Origin: a virus | IMG/VR virus record: IMGVR_UViG_3300010413_000212 | Span: 1-34,985 of that record | Strand: one strand, 5' to 3' | Length of the DNA stretch: 34,985 bases | Part shown: positions 1 to 7,452 of the stretch, one piece after another | Numbering within the stretch: the first letter of the stretch is position 1 | Layout of the letters: each line of letters begins with the position of its first letter | Notes under the pieces: model-generated | Told to the model about the DNA's origin: nothing | The model's input: only the letters and a program-made list of their open reading frames with translations | Database searches by the model: none | Made by a program: the position numbers and the translations under genes

Positions 1-101
1 TAATACATACGATCTGCTTCAGATGTGGCAAAGTTTGCTTGTTGAACATAGTGGTTGATAAGTCTTTGTGATTTGATTTGTTTTAATTGTTTTTCGCTCA
101 T
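1..101 (-). CDS. Partial leftward gene, N-terminal 33 residues, unknown function
   Basis: Read on the minus strand, an ATG at 101-99 follows an excellent Shine-Dalgarno (GGAGG at 108-112) and opens a frame running off the window edge. The peptide begins MSEKQLKQIKSQRL and is rich in Q, K and N. No family is recognised. The gene diverges from the terS-like gene at 240, and a TTGACA-type promoter lies at 134-163 facing it. The strong start signals and absence of stops are the only support. Confidence 0.6.
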   Translation of the reverse strand, partial: MSEKQLKQIKSQRLINHYVQQANFATSEADRMY

Positions 102-133
102 AGTGAGCCTCCTTTTATTTTTGATTCTACTAA

Positions 134-163
134 CATATAACATACAACGTAATACATTGTCAA
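134..163 (-). promoter_or_regulatory. Leftward sigma70-type promoter
   Basis: On the minus strand TTGACA (163-158) is followed after 18 bases by TATATG (139-134). It is placed about 30 bases upstream of the GGAGG and ATG of the leftward gene ending at the window edge. Confidence 0.5.
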
Positions 164-205
164 GTACTTTATTAAAAAAATAAAAAAAGTTAAAAAAAAT
201 TTATC

Positions 206-233
206 TTGACAAATTGACAATTTATGGTAGATT
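206..233 (+). promoter_or_regulatory. Rightward promoter for the terS-like gene, possibly leaderless
   Basis: TTGACA at 206-211 is followed after 16 bases by TAGATT (228-233). A second TTGACA at 214-219 overlaps it. The sequence AAATTGACAATTT at 211-223 is a perfect inverted repeat around one central base and could be an operator. A transcript from this -10 would start at about 240, the A of the ATG, and no Shine-Dalgarno precedes that ATG, so the mRNA may be leaderless. Confidence 0.45.
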
Positions 234-239
234 GTATGC

Positions 240-698
240 ATGGCTGATGAAAAGCGTAAATATAAACCTCGTAAAAAGCGCAAAGAGATTGAAGAAATTG
301 CCGCACAACATACACCAAAAAAACCGCAGGACGCTACCAGGGATATTGTAAGGCTTAAGGTAGCTAATCCAGATTTAACCCACGCTGAGATAGGAAAGAT
401 AGTAGGAAGAGACCGAAGTGTAGTAACCAGGTGTTTACAGAGATACAACATAGAGAAAGAGAGAGTAAGCAGTTACAGGAAGCTCAGAGAGACGATTCTG
501 GCGGGTTTACAGGATAAAATCCTATCAAATATAACAGAAGAGAACATAGCAGACGCAGGATTGAAGGAAAAAGTATTAAGCGCGAGCATACTTTACGATA
601 AAGAACGTCTTGAAACTAACAAGAGTACTCAAAACATCGCCTTATCCAAAAGTGTAGAGAAGTTATTCCGGCAATTCAAGGATGTAACAGTTGAATGA
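240..698 (+). CDS. Helix-turn-helix DNA-binding protein, probable terminase small subunit
   Basis: A 152-residue protein with a very basic N-terminus (residues 5-15, KRKYKPRKKRK). A helix-turn-helix-like segment follows at about residues 46-70 (DLTHAEIGKIVGRDRSVVTR), then a long helical C-terminal half. Small terminase subunits recognise the packaging site through an N-terminal HTH and oligomerise through helices, and this architecture and size fit. The gene lies about 2 kb upstream of the large subunit, separated by a non-coding gap and a leftward gene, which is unusual because terS and terL normally adjoin. An alternative is a transcriptional regulator; the position makes the terminase role likelier but not proven. 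Confidence 0.55.
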   Translation: MADEKRKYKPRKKRKEIEEIAAQHTPKKPQDATRDIVRLKVANPDLTHAEIGKIVGRDRSVVTRCLQRYNIEKERVSSYRKLRETILAGLQDKILSNITEENIADAGLKEKVLSASILYDKERLETNKSTQNIALSKSVEKLFRQFKDVTVE

Positions 699-902
699 TA
701 CACTCAAATTAAGGAAAAAAATTCGCATTATTATAATATATTTATTAGTAACTTTAATCCAATGTATTATATTATTATTACTATAGAGTTTATAATAGAA
801 TTATTTATTTCAATAAACAAAGCCACGCTATATGTATTAGAAGCTATACTTAATAAAACTAAAAGAATTAACAGACACAGAGAGATGTAAGAAGAAATAA
901 GC

Positions 903-1007
903 GTGAATAATAGGTAAATAATAGCGAATACTTGTAAATACTTATAAAGACCTGTAAATAGTACGTAAATAGAACTGAAAATAGTGTTGTAAATATTACT
1001 GTAAATA
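903..1007 (+). repeat. Helically phased GTAAATA iteron-like array
   Basis: Exact GTAAATA words begin at 914, 934, 954, 965, 989 and 1001. Degenerate versions (GTGAATA 903, GCGAATA 924, ATAAAGA 944, GAAAATA 977) fill the gaps. The resulting ten positions are about 10 to 12 bases apart, roughly one helical turn, so bound protein would line up on one face of the DNA. This is typical of iterons or cooperative operator arrays. Confidence 0.6.
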
Positions 1008-1304
1008 GTATTGGTTTCCTTTCAGTCTAAGCCAAAACAAAAGAATAAATAGCTTAATGAGACATAATATGTATTATCGGAAGTAAAAGGCATGTGTTTT
1101 TTTAGATAGTGTCAGAGATATGGGTATAAAAACAGGGTATTGCAGGGATACAAGGGGTAAAATAGCAACATATTATTAGGGAATGAGGCTATTCTTAAGC
1201 ATAGGGGGTATGGGTCAATCACTGTATCATATGTATGTATAGAAGGTCTCTATTCCACAAGCAATTTAAAGGGGCTTTTTATTGATATTTGAGTTAATTA
1301 TAAC

Positions 1305-1381
1305 GGCAATTATTGCCATATATATGGGGTTTATAGGGGTAAAAAGTTAAAAGTAACGGCAAAAAGGTATTTTTATTGCCG
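1305..1381 (+). repeat. Two GGCAA/TTGCC inverted repeats upstream of a small gene
   Basis: GGCAAT-T-ATTGCC at 1305-1317 and CGGCAA (1357-1362) with TTGCCG (1376-1381) have the same arm sequence. The second can form a hairpin ending just before the nine-G tract that serves as the ribosome binding site of the next gene. They could be operator half-sites or RNA structures controlling translation. Confidence 0.35.
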
Positions 1382-1394
1382 ATAGGGGGGGGGC

Positions 1395-1520
1395 ATGCCA
1401 TTAAAGAAGGGTAAAAGTAAAAAAGTAGTAGGCCAGAATATAAAAGAGTTAGTAAAATCAGGTCGTCCTATTAAGCAGGCGGTAGCTATAGCTATGAAGA
1501 AAGCAAGGAAGAAGAAATGA
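1395..1520 (+). CDS. Small basic phage protein (41 aa)
   Basis: Starts MPLKKGKSKKVVGQNIKELV and ends in a basic KKARKKK tail, about one third Lys/Arg. This is the compact, highly conserved MPLKKGKSKK-type protein often found near terminase/portal genes of phages; its function is not established to my knowledge. DNA or RNA binding is plausible from charge alone. The start is preceded by an uninterrupted run of nine Gs (1385-1393) acting as Shine-Dalgarno, and its stop overlaps the next start (ATGA). Confidence 0.8.
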   Translation: MPLKKGKSKKVVGQNIKELVKSGRPIKQAVAIAMKKARKKK

Positions 1521-1702
1521 ACAATAGAATGGCGCAGAAAATAATACGGGAAAAGCAGAGCTTTAAGGCTGTTTATTTAGCTTTAGAGAATGCTCTAATG
1601 GCTATTGAGGCTATGAATAGGCAAATAGGGGCATTAGACAAGCGTCTTAAGAAGGTTGAGAGATCATTTAGATTTAAGCTTTTCGATTTCTTCTTGAAGT
1701 AA
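1517..1702 (+). CDS. Small helical/coiled-coil protein (61 aa)
   Basis: Overlaps the upstream small basic gene by four bases (ATGA), so the two are translationally coupled. The sequence is mostly helical, with a heptad-like stretch around residues 22-50 (ALMAIEAMNRQIGALDKRLK) and a basic, aromatic C-terminus. No family is recognised. It may act with the preceding basic protein. Confidence 0.6.
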   Translation: MNNRMAQKIIREKQSFKAVYLALENALMAIEAMNRQIGALDKRLKKVERSFRFKLFDFFLK

Positions 1703-1804
1703 GGGGTAAGGTCCGTCGCTGGCCGGTATATATGTACATTAGCCTTTCCACCCACAAGTAAAATAAAGGGTTTTTTGGATTATAGTTAAAACGGGAAAAG
1801 GGAT

Positions 1805-2611
1805 TTACCATGATAGAGCGATAGAATCTATGGTATCAGAAGATCCGTTCACTATATCTGTGTAGCCTAGGGCGCTTGTATCGATTCTCAGCCAGTATAT
1901 TCTTATGGTAGTGGAATTTAGTCTTATGGCTTTATTACATATACAGACATATCCCGCGGGATCCATGCTTCCTGAAATAATTATAGCGTCATTTGTGTTT
2001 GGGATATACGCGCTCATAGTATCAAATACTGCGTCTTCCGTGGTAGATGTTAATAATATTGTGGAAGCGGGGTATCTTCCGCGAGAGGAATAAAAAACTC
2101 CTGAAGTAGAAACAGTATTATCACTTGCGCCTGGAGTCAGGGTTATTTTCCCCGTGGCTTCCCCGCACGCGATTGTCAGGTCTCCTCCATTCGCTACGGA
2201 TAATGTGGCATAACTTCCGGCGTCATAGGATATTCTGAATTGGGGGGCTGTTGTTGATAAAACATGAAGCATATTTGATGGTGTTGTGCCGATTCCGACT
2301 TTCCCGCCTCCGTTATTTAATATTAAATTGCCGGTACCGGTTGTTCCGGATGATATCATTGAATTCGAGCCGTTTATCCACAGATACATAGCTCTGGCGG
2401 CACCGGTAGTGTCAACAACAGTTATGCCTTCATTATAAGCGTCAGAATTTTGCACCACATGAATTTTGCCGAGAGTCGGGTTTGTCGTGCCGAAACCGAC
2501 ATTACCGCCGTTAAAATATGTAATATCGTTGGAAATTTTATATAAACTACTGGTAGTATAAGAATTTTCTAGCCAGTCTACAATTATATTTCTTATATCA
2601 GATTCTTTCAT
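1805..2611 (-). CDS. Tail-fibre-like beta-structured protein on the opposite strand
   Basis: A 268-residue leftward gene facing away from the late operon. It has repeated G-[FI]-GTT-x-P motifs (NVGFGTTNPT near residue 37; KVGIGTTPSN near 104), the signature of beta-prism or beta-helix shaft segments in phage tail fibres and other surface fibres. They are followed by Gly/Thr/Ser-rich beta-repeats and a C-terminal region (from about residue 170) that could be a globular tip. It lacks an intramolecular chaperone autoproteolysis motif that I can recognise. By eye it is richer in G+C than its neighbours, which with the reversed orientation suggests recent acquisition. The minus start at 2611 has no clear Shine-Dalgarno; a TATAAT lies at 2631-2626. 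Confidence 0.65.
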   Translation of the reverse strand: MKESDIRNIIVDWLENSYTTSSLYKISNDITYFNGGNVGFGTTNPTLGKIHVVQNSDAYNEGITVVDTTGAARAMYLWINGSNSMISSGTTGTGNLILNNGGGKVGIGTTPSNMLHVLSTTAPQFRISYDAGSYATLSVANGGDLTIACGEATGKITLTPGASDNTVSTSGVFYSSRGRYPASTILLTSTTEDAVFDTMSAYIPNTNDAIIISGSMDPAGYVCICNKAIRLNSTTIRIYWLRIDTSALGYTDIVNGSSDTIDSIALSW

Positions 2612-2618
2612 TTTATAC

Positions 2619-2651
2619 TTGACAAATTATACTATTTTGTGGTATACCACA
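2619..2651 (+). promoter_or_regulatory. Divergent late promoter region with palindromic operator
   Basis: Rightward: TTGACA (2619-2624), 18-base spacer, TATACC (2643-2648). The -10 lies inside a perfect 14-base palindrome, TGTGGTATACCACA (2638-2651). Leftward: TATAAT on the minus strand at 2631-2626, about 15 bases before the tail-fibre-like gene start. One dimeric regulator bound at the palindrome could control both directions. Confidence 0.55.
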
Positions 2652-2667
2652 TTTGGGGTAATATTAC

Positions 2668-4149
2668 ATGAACCTTACGGAAAGTCAACAAGAAAAATTA
2701 TTAAATAAGTGTTTAAGAGACATAATCTGGTTTGTTGATGAATTTATCATAGAACCCTACAATAAATCCACGGGAGCGAATTATTTTATAACTAATCAGC
2801 AGAAAGACGGCCTGAAGGCCGTGCAGGATTTGGTAATAGATAAATTAAACGGCAAAAGAAGGGACATTTTGGGAGTTTCCATAATGGCAGGGAAAGGGGT
2901 TGGTAAAGACGCCGTCGCGAGTTGGGTGATTATCTGGTTTATGTTTGTATTCCCAAGACCTAAAATACCATGCGTGTCAGTTTCTGCTGACCAGTTGGAT
3001 AAAGTCCTCTGGAGTGAAATTTCCAAATGGCTCAGTCATTCCACGATTAAAGAGTATTTTGTACTTCAAACTGATAAAATGTTCCGCAAAGACGTCGATC
3101 CTGACGTAAGAGGGAAAGAATGGTTTGCTTTTAAAAAAGCCGCTAATCCCAAAATGGCTCCCAATGAACAAGTCGAAACGCTTCAAGGATTGCATGAAGA
3201 CTGCCTTTTACAGATAATTGACGAAGGAAGCGGTATTCTTGATCCTGTTTTTCATGCTCTTGAGAATAATATGACTGGAATTTGCAATTTAATGCTCCTT
3301 ATTTTTAACCCGATGCACACTCAGGGGTACGCGGTTGAGACCCACCTGGGTTCAAGTGAAGACTGGATAACTTTAAAATGGAACGCTGAGGAGTCTGAGA
3401 TTGTAAATCAGGAACGAATTAAGAAAATGGAACGCCGCTATGGACGAGACTCTAACACCTTTAGGATGAATGTACTCGGCCTGCCTCCGTTATTTGACGA
3501 AGAGACTTTAATTAATATGGATTGGGTAATGTCAGCGGTAGGGAAGTATACCGAGGTTGAGGATGGGACGAAGGGGCTCGGCGTGGACTGTGGGGCTGGC
3601 GGAGATTCGAGTATAATAGCTATGAAAGTTGGAAATAAAATACTACCGTTTAAGAAAAAAAAGACAGATGACTCGGTGATGCTGGCGAATTGGGTAGGAA
3701 ATGTTATAGATATCGAACATCCTGATTTCGTAAGGGTTGATACCATCGGTATAGGATGGGCGGTAGAGGGCGCGTTAAGGGACAAAAAAGGCCCGATGAT
3801 AGAGGCTGCTGACGTAAGGCGTAATTCAGATGAGCCCGAAAGGTTCTGTAATAAAAGGGCTGAAATGTACTGGAGGCTTAGAGAGCAGTTTGAGAAAGGT
3901 CTCATAAGTCTTCCAGCGGAAGATATTAATGATCTTATTGAACAAATAGCCGCTACTAAATATGAAATAGATAACAAAGGACGGATAAAGATTGTGGAGA
4001 AAAAGAAAATCAAGGCTGAGATAGGCCATTCTCCAGACGAATTAGACGCCCTTGCACTTTTATATTATTACCCTGAAAATTGCGAAAGCAAAAGAAAGGG
4101 ATTGATTACAATGGCTTTAAGCCTAAAAAGGGGCTGGATGAGTGGATAA
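2668..4149 (+). CDS. terL: Terminase large subunit (packaging ATPase and nuclease)
   Basis: A 493-residue protein that pumps DNA into procapsids and cuts concatemers. The N-terminal ATPase has an AGKGVGKD Walker A at residues 74-81 (with Asp where Thr/Ser is usual), and a LLQIIDE Walker B with catalytic Glu at 180-186. The C-terminal RNase-H-like nuclease shows acidic residues in GLGVDCGAGGDSS (D307), VRVDTIGIG (D358) and SPDELDALALL (D457/D460). Length and order match phage large terminases. A GGGG at 2655-2658 precedes the ATG at 2668. Its stop overlaps the portal start, as expected for the head of a late operon. Confidence 0.93.
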   Translation: MNLTESQQEKLLNKCLRDIIWFVDEFIIEPYNKSTGANYFITNQQKDGLKAVQDLVIDKLNGKRRDILGVSIMAGKGVGKDAVASWVIIWFMFVFPRPKIPCVSVSADQLDKVLWSEISKWLSHSTIKEYFVLQTDKMFRKDVDPDVRGKEWFAFKKAANPKMAPNEQVETLQGLHEDCLLQIIDEGSGILDPVFHALENNMTGICNLMLLIFNPMHTQGYAVETHLGSSEDWITLKWNAEESEIVNQERIKKMERRYGRDSNTFRMNVLGLPPLFDEETLINMDWVMSAVGKYTEVEDGTKGLGVDCGAGGDSSIIAMKVGNKILPFKKKKTDDSVMLANWVGNVIDIEHPDFVRVDTIGIGWAVEGALRDKKGPMIEAADVRRNSDEPERFCNKRAEMYWRLREQFEKGLISLPAEDINDLIEQIAATKYEIDNKGRIKIVEKKKIKAEIGHSPDELDALALLYYYPENCESKRKGLITMALSLKRGWMSG

Positions 4150-5836
4150 TGTAGAATTTTTAACCGAAGCGCGGAAAAGACTCAAAATACTTTCCGACGC
4201 CGATCAGGAAAACAAAGATAATTTTGTAGAGGACATGAAGTTCGCATTCAATATTGAGGAAGGTCACTGGAATACTGAGGATATAAACGAACGCGATGAA
4301 GAGGGACGTCCTCATCTTACCATGAATAAATTGTCAAAATACGTGGCAATTGTTGTTAATTCCATAAAAACTCAACCTGTATTAGATGAAATCATCCCTG
4401 TTGACGATCAGGGTGATATTGCTATCGCGCGAGTATATAACGATTTAATCGAGCATATAGAATATCAGAGTGAAGCCGAGAATGTATACTCGCAAAGCGC
4501 GGAACATGCCATTGCGGGCGGTTTTGGATGTTGGAGGATATTAACCCAATACACTGACGATGGATTTGACCAGGAAATTATTTTAAAGTCTATAGACAAT
4601 CCTCTTATGGTTTATCTTGATCCGAGAAGAAAATTCGCGTTCATACGTGAAGTTATGTCTATAAGGGATTTCGATGAACAATATCCTGATGCGGATAGAT
4701 CGGATTTTGAGTCAGATGCTGGGGGAGATGTTTGGGAATTGTGGTATGAAGGCGATAAAATTTCAGTCGCGGAATATTTTGTTAAAGAACCGTATACACG
4801 GAAGATTGTTCTCGCGGAAGCGGAAGATGGAAGACGTGCTATAATTGAAGAAACGTCTGAAAATAAAGAGGCGTTAAAAGCGTTTCGTATCATAAAAGAA
4901 CGTAAGATCCAGTCTCATAAAGTAATGTGGTATAAGATAACAGGAACGGAAATACTTGAGAAGAAAGAATGGCCGGGGAGTGAAATCCCAATTATTGAAG
5001 TTGTAGGGCATGAGGTGAAATTAGAGGGCAAAAGTCATAAAATGTCGCTTATAAAAGACGCTAAAGATCCTATGAGGATGTATGATTACTGGATTACTTC
5101 AATGACTGAAAAAATTGCCCTTGCTCCGAAAGCTCCATATATGGTGACTCAGCAGCAGATTTCAGGGTTTGAAGAATTTTGGAATAATGCCAATACGAAA
5201 AATCTTCCATATTTGCCGTATAATCCATCGTCACAGGGGCCTCCCCAGAGAACTCCAGCAACACCTATAGACCCTGGCGCGATGGCATTGCTCCAGTTGG
5301 CAAATAATGACATTAAAGATGTACTTGGTATGTATGAGTCAAGCATGGGTATGCCGAGCAATGAAAGATCGGGGAAGGCAATTAACGCGAGAGCCGCAAG
5401 ATCAGACCTTCAAACTTATACGTTTCAAGATAATTTGAAGAAAGCAAGAAGGAAAACAAAAAAAATGCTTATAGAGCTTATCCCGAAAATTTATGATAAT
5501 CAAAGGGTTGTAAGGCTTAGAAATAAGTCTGAGCAGGACGGGCAGGGAGCGTTTTTACAGTTAAATTGGCCTACAATGACCGAGGGAGTGCTTATGAATG
5601 ATTTGAGTGTGGGCAAGTACGATATAAGAACGAAGAGCGAGATGACTCCATCACGAAGACAACAGACTTTGGATACTCTTTCTCAATTTATGCAGTATGC
5701 TAAAGACTTCGCTGGCCCGATACTGGCTGAGGCGGTTAAATATGTGGATGCGCCTGGGGGTGAGGAGTTGTCGAATACAATAAAAGCAATGATGCAGCAG
5801 GGAGCGCAGAATGGATTACAAAAACCTACAACTTGA
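4142..5836 (+). CDS. Portal protein, P22 gp1-like
   Basis: A 564-residue protein starting at GTG (4142), eight bases inside the terL end, with AAGGGG upstream. It forms the dodecameric portal through which DNA enters and leaves the head and on which terminase docks. The N-terminal pattern (helical start, then GHW, GRPHLTMNKL and VVNSIKTQP at about residues 38-82) and the mid-region (EHAIAGGFGCWRI; NPLMVYLDP) are characteristic of P22-type portals. The C-terminal Gln-rich helical end is shorter than the long barrel of P22 itself (725 residues). Confidence 0.9.
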   Translation: MDNVEFLTEARKRLKILSDADQENKDNFVEDMKFAFNIEEGHWNTEDINERDEEGRPHLTMNKLSKYVAIVVNSIKTQPVLDEIIPVDDQGDIAIARVYNDLIEHIEYQSEAENVYSQSAEHAIAGGFGCWRILTQYTDDGFDQEIILKSIDNPLMVYLDPRRKFAFIREVMSIRDFDEQYPDADRSDFESDAGGDVWELWYEGDKISVAEYFVKEPYTRKIVLAEAEDGRRAIIEETSENKEALKAFRIIKERKIQSHKVMWYKITGTEILEKKEWPGSEIPIIEVVGHEVKLEGKSHKMSLIKDAKDPMRMYDYWITSMTEKIALAPKAPYMVTQQQISGFEEFWNNANTKNLPYLPYNPSSQGPPQRTPATPIDPGAMALLQLANNDIKDVLGMYESSMGMPSNERSGKAINARAARSDLQTYTFQDNLKKARRKTKKMLIELIPKIYDNQRVVRLRNKSEQDGQGAFLQLNWPTMTEGVLMNDLSVGKYDIRTKSEMTPSRRQQTLDTLSQFMQYAKDFAGPILAEAVKYVDAPGGEELSNTIKAMMQQGAQNGLQKPTT

Positions 5837-6011
5837 TTGGAACGGTGATACCGGCAATCTTGATTATATGGGGCAGCATATAGACACTTACGCGTCTACG
5901 GCTGACAAATACTGGAAAATTACTAAATTCACATGGGATGTGAATGGGAATATGACTGAGAAGGTATGGATAGAGGGTGTCTGGGATGATAGGGCGACGA
6001 TATTCTTATGA
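5811..6011 (+). CDS. Small conserved phage protein (66 aa), YWKITKF type
   Basis: Overlaps the portal gene by 26 bases and the next gene by four. It is an aromatic, beta-rich peptide with the pattern ADKYWKITKFTWDVNGNMTE and a C-terminal WDDRATIFL. Similar short proteins follow portal genes in other phages, where they have no assigned function. The context suggests a head or connector component. No catalytic motif is visible. Confidence 0.75.
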   Translation: MDYKNLQLDWNGDTGNLDYMGQHIDTYASTADKYWKITKFTWDVNGNMTEKVWIEGVWDDRATIFL

Positions 6012-6229
6012 TGCATGTAATGCTTGAAAGAGAAAGGCCATTTTTTTTAGATAAAAATGAACTTCTTTACATCCGAGGTTATTGGATTGATTTTGATGCT
6101 GTGTATCTTGGGGATGGCATTATACAGAAACAGGGGTGGTGGAAAAGAAAAGCAAAACTCAAAAGATATAAGAAATACCCAGTAAGGCGAATGAACGGAA
6201 AAGGGTTTAGGCATATAAATTTTAAGTGA
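6008..6229 (+). CDS. Small basic protein (73 aa), unknown function
   Basis: Begins at an ATGATG overlapping the previous stop. The N-terminal half is hydrophobic/aromatic (LLYIRGYWIDFDAVYLG) and the C-terminal half strongly basic (KRKAKLKRYKKYPVRRMNGK), suggesting nucleic-acid or capsid-interior contact. No family is recognised. It belongs to the tightly packed group between portal and scaffold. Confidence 0.6.
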   Translation: MMHVMLERERPFFLDKNELLYIRGYWIDFDAVYLGDGIIQKQGWWKRKAKLKRYKKYPVRRMNGKGFRHINFK

Positions 6230-6236
6230 GGTTAAT

Positions 6237-6434
6237 ATGGATGTAAATAGTGAATTGGCTTATAAGAAATTTTCAGGATATGAGTCTCTGGAAGGTTTGC
6301 AGGAAGGGGATATGGTGGAGATAAAAATTAAAAGAGGCGGTATTGAACAAATTGCCCTTGAATGGGAACCAAATGAAGGTGAAGAAGTAAAATCAGGCAA
6401 TATAATATTTCAAGTACAAACAGGAGCGATATAA
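6237..6434 (+). CDS. Small acidic beta protein (65 aa), unknown function
   Basis: Starts seven bases after the previous gene, behind AGTGAGG. The sequence has alternating beta-type segments and an acidic middle (EWEPNEGEEVKSG). The last A of its TAA stop is the first base of the next ATG. No function is recognised; it is probably virion-associated by position. Confidence 0.6.
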   Translation: MDVNSELAYKKFSGYESLEGLQEGDMVEIKIKRGGIEQIALEWEPNEGEEVKSGNIIFQVQTGAI

Positions 6435-6748
6435 TGTTTGAATACAAAACAAGTGCAAGTGAACCGGATGATATAATAATTGACGGAGATGCCTTATACG
6501 ACGTTAATACAAGAAGCGTTAGAATTAATGTTAAATACAGATTTGGCATAGCTGACTTGGGTGGAAGTTGGGAATATTGGGAGTACGAAAAAAGAGAAGC
6601 TATTTCAGGCGTTGATACTAAGAATATGGCGAATGTCACATCTGAAATACAAGCTCTTTACACTCAATATTCAGCTATTTATACAGATCATTCGAGTAAT
6701 TTAAGTAAAGTAAAGAATTTTGATGGTGCAGTTATCCCGGTTCCGTAA
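6434..6748 (+). CDS. Structural-region protein (104 aa), unknown function
   Basis: Directly coupled to the genes on either side by one-base overlaps. The N-terminal 60 residues look beta-rich (DDIIIDGDALYDVNTRSV) and the C-terminal 40 helical (TKNMANVTSEIQALYTQYSA), a small head-domain-plus-helix layout. No family is recognised. Its place just before the LamG-like protein suggests a linker or adaptor for the appendage. Confidence 0.6.
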   Translation: MFEYKTSASEPDDIIIDGDALYDVNTRSVRINVKYRFGIADLGGSWEYWEYEKREAISGVDTKNMANVTSEIQALYTQYSAIYTDHSSNLSKVKNFDGAVIPVP

Positions 6749-7452
6749 TGGCAGTATTATTTCAATGGGAAGGTACATATGATGATACAACCGCTGATTC
6801 CGGGGAGACAATATCAGGAACGGGATTAGCAGCCGGGGGCGGTGATGCTGGTTCAGATACGAGTAGTTTACAAGATTTGGGAGACAGAATGGCAATCACT
6901 GGCCTTGGAGCTGTTTCCAGTATTCTTGAACAGAGTGGAGACGCGGTTTTAAATTTTAATCAAGGAACTATTTATTTTAGATTCTTTTTTGATACAAATA
7001 ATGTTACAAGAAATATATTTGGATTTTATACAGGCGGTGGAAACACTTATTTTTATGGTCAATACAATAGTGCTAATAGATTATATTTATATATGCAGGA
7101 TGCAAGTTCGCATTCTGTAATAGCATATAGAAGTTGGACTCCAACAGCGAGCCAATTTTATGATGTTAGATTAACATTTGATAATGATTCAGATAATAGT
7201 GTTGGAGTTTCTTTTGATGGAGATAGTTTCGCGATAACATCTCAATCCGGTGCTGAAAGTAATTTAGTAATATCTGAATTTGACAGTACTTATTTTAACA
7301 TAGGAACCAGGGATAATTTCGACACTTTTGATGGTGAAATAAGTAGATTTTTAATAAGTGATGTATATGAAGATTTAACTTTAGGCGCGGCAGCGGGCGG
7401 GGCTGAAAATTCTATGTATTATTTAATTAATTCGAGTGGAGGATGCCAATGA
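6748..7452 (+). CDS. LamG/concanavalin-A-like jelly-roll virion protein
   Basis: A 234-residue protein with the pattern of a LamG-like jelly roll. It has strands TIYFRFFFD and IFGFYTGGGNTYFYGQYN, then RLYLYMQD, FYDVRLTFDND, VGVSFDG and the typical terminal segment FDGEISRFLISDVYEDL. Such folds bind glycans or mediate adhesion. The N-terminal 60 residues are Gly/Ala/Asp-rich and look like a linker. There is no signal peptide, so a virion appendage is more likely than a secreted protein. It overlaps the next appendage gene by ten bases. Confidence 0.65.
   Translation: MAVLFQWEGTYDDTTADSGETISGTGLAAGGGDAGSDTSSLQDLGDRMAITGLGAVSSILEQSGDAVLNFNQGTIYFRFFFDTNNVTRNIFGFYTGGGNTYFYGQYNSANRLYLYMQDASSHSVIAYRSWTPTASQFYDVRLTFDNDSDNSVGVSFDGDSFAITSQSGAESNLVISEFDSTYFNIGTRDNFDTFDGEISRFLISDVYEDLTLGAAAGGAENSMYYLINSSGGCQ

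Larger units (their letters stand above)
699..1394 (+). other. 696-base non-coding region, candidate replication origin or packaging site
   Basis: No convincing open frame occurs on either strand. The first 130 bases (about 710-840) are extremely AT-rich and would melt easily. A phased array of GTAAATA-type words follows at 903-1007, then an inverted repeat (ATAATA-TG-TATTAT, 1064-1077), G-rich stretches (GGGG runs), and two GGCAA/TTGCC inverted repeats just before the next gene. AT-rich DNA beside iterons is the usual layout of a replication origin. Proximity to the terminase genes equally allows a packaging site. Confidence 0.5.

Noticed and set aside
98-451. Leftward 117-residue frame across the promoter region and terS start
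   Set aside because: It would cover two divergent promoters and antisense of the HTH gene, with no Shine-Dalgarno.
3438-4013. Leftward 191-residue frame inside terL
   Set aside because: Shadow of a strongly supported terminase gene, with no start signal.
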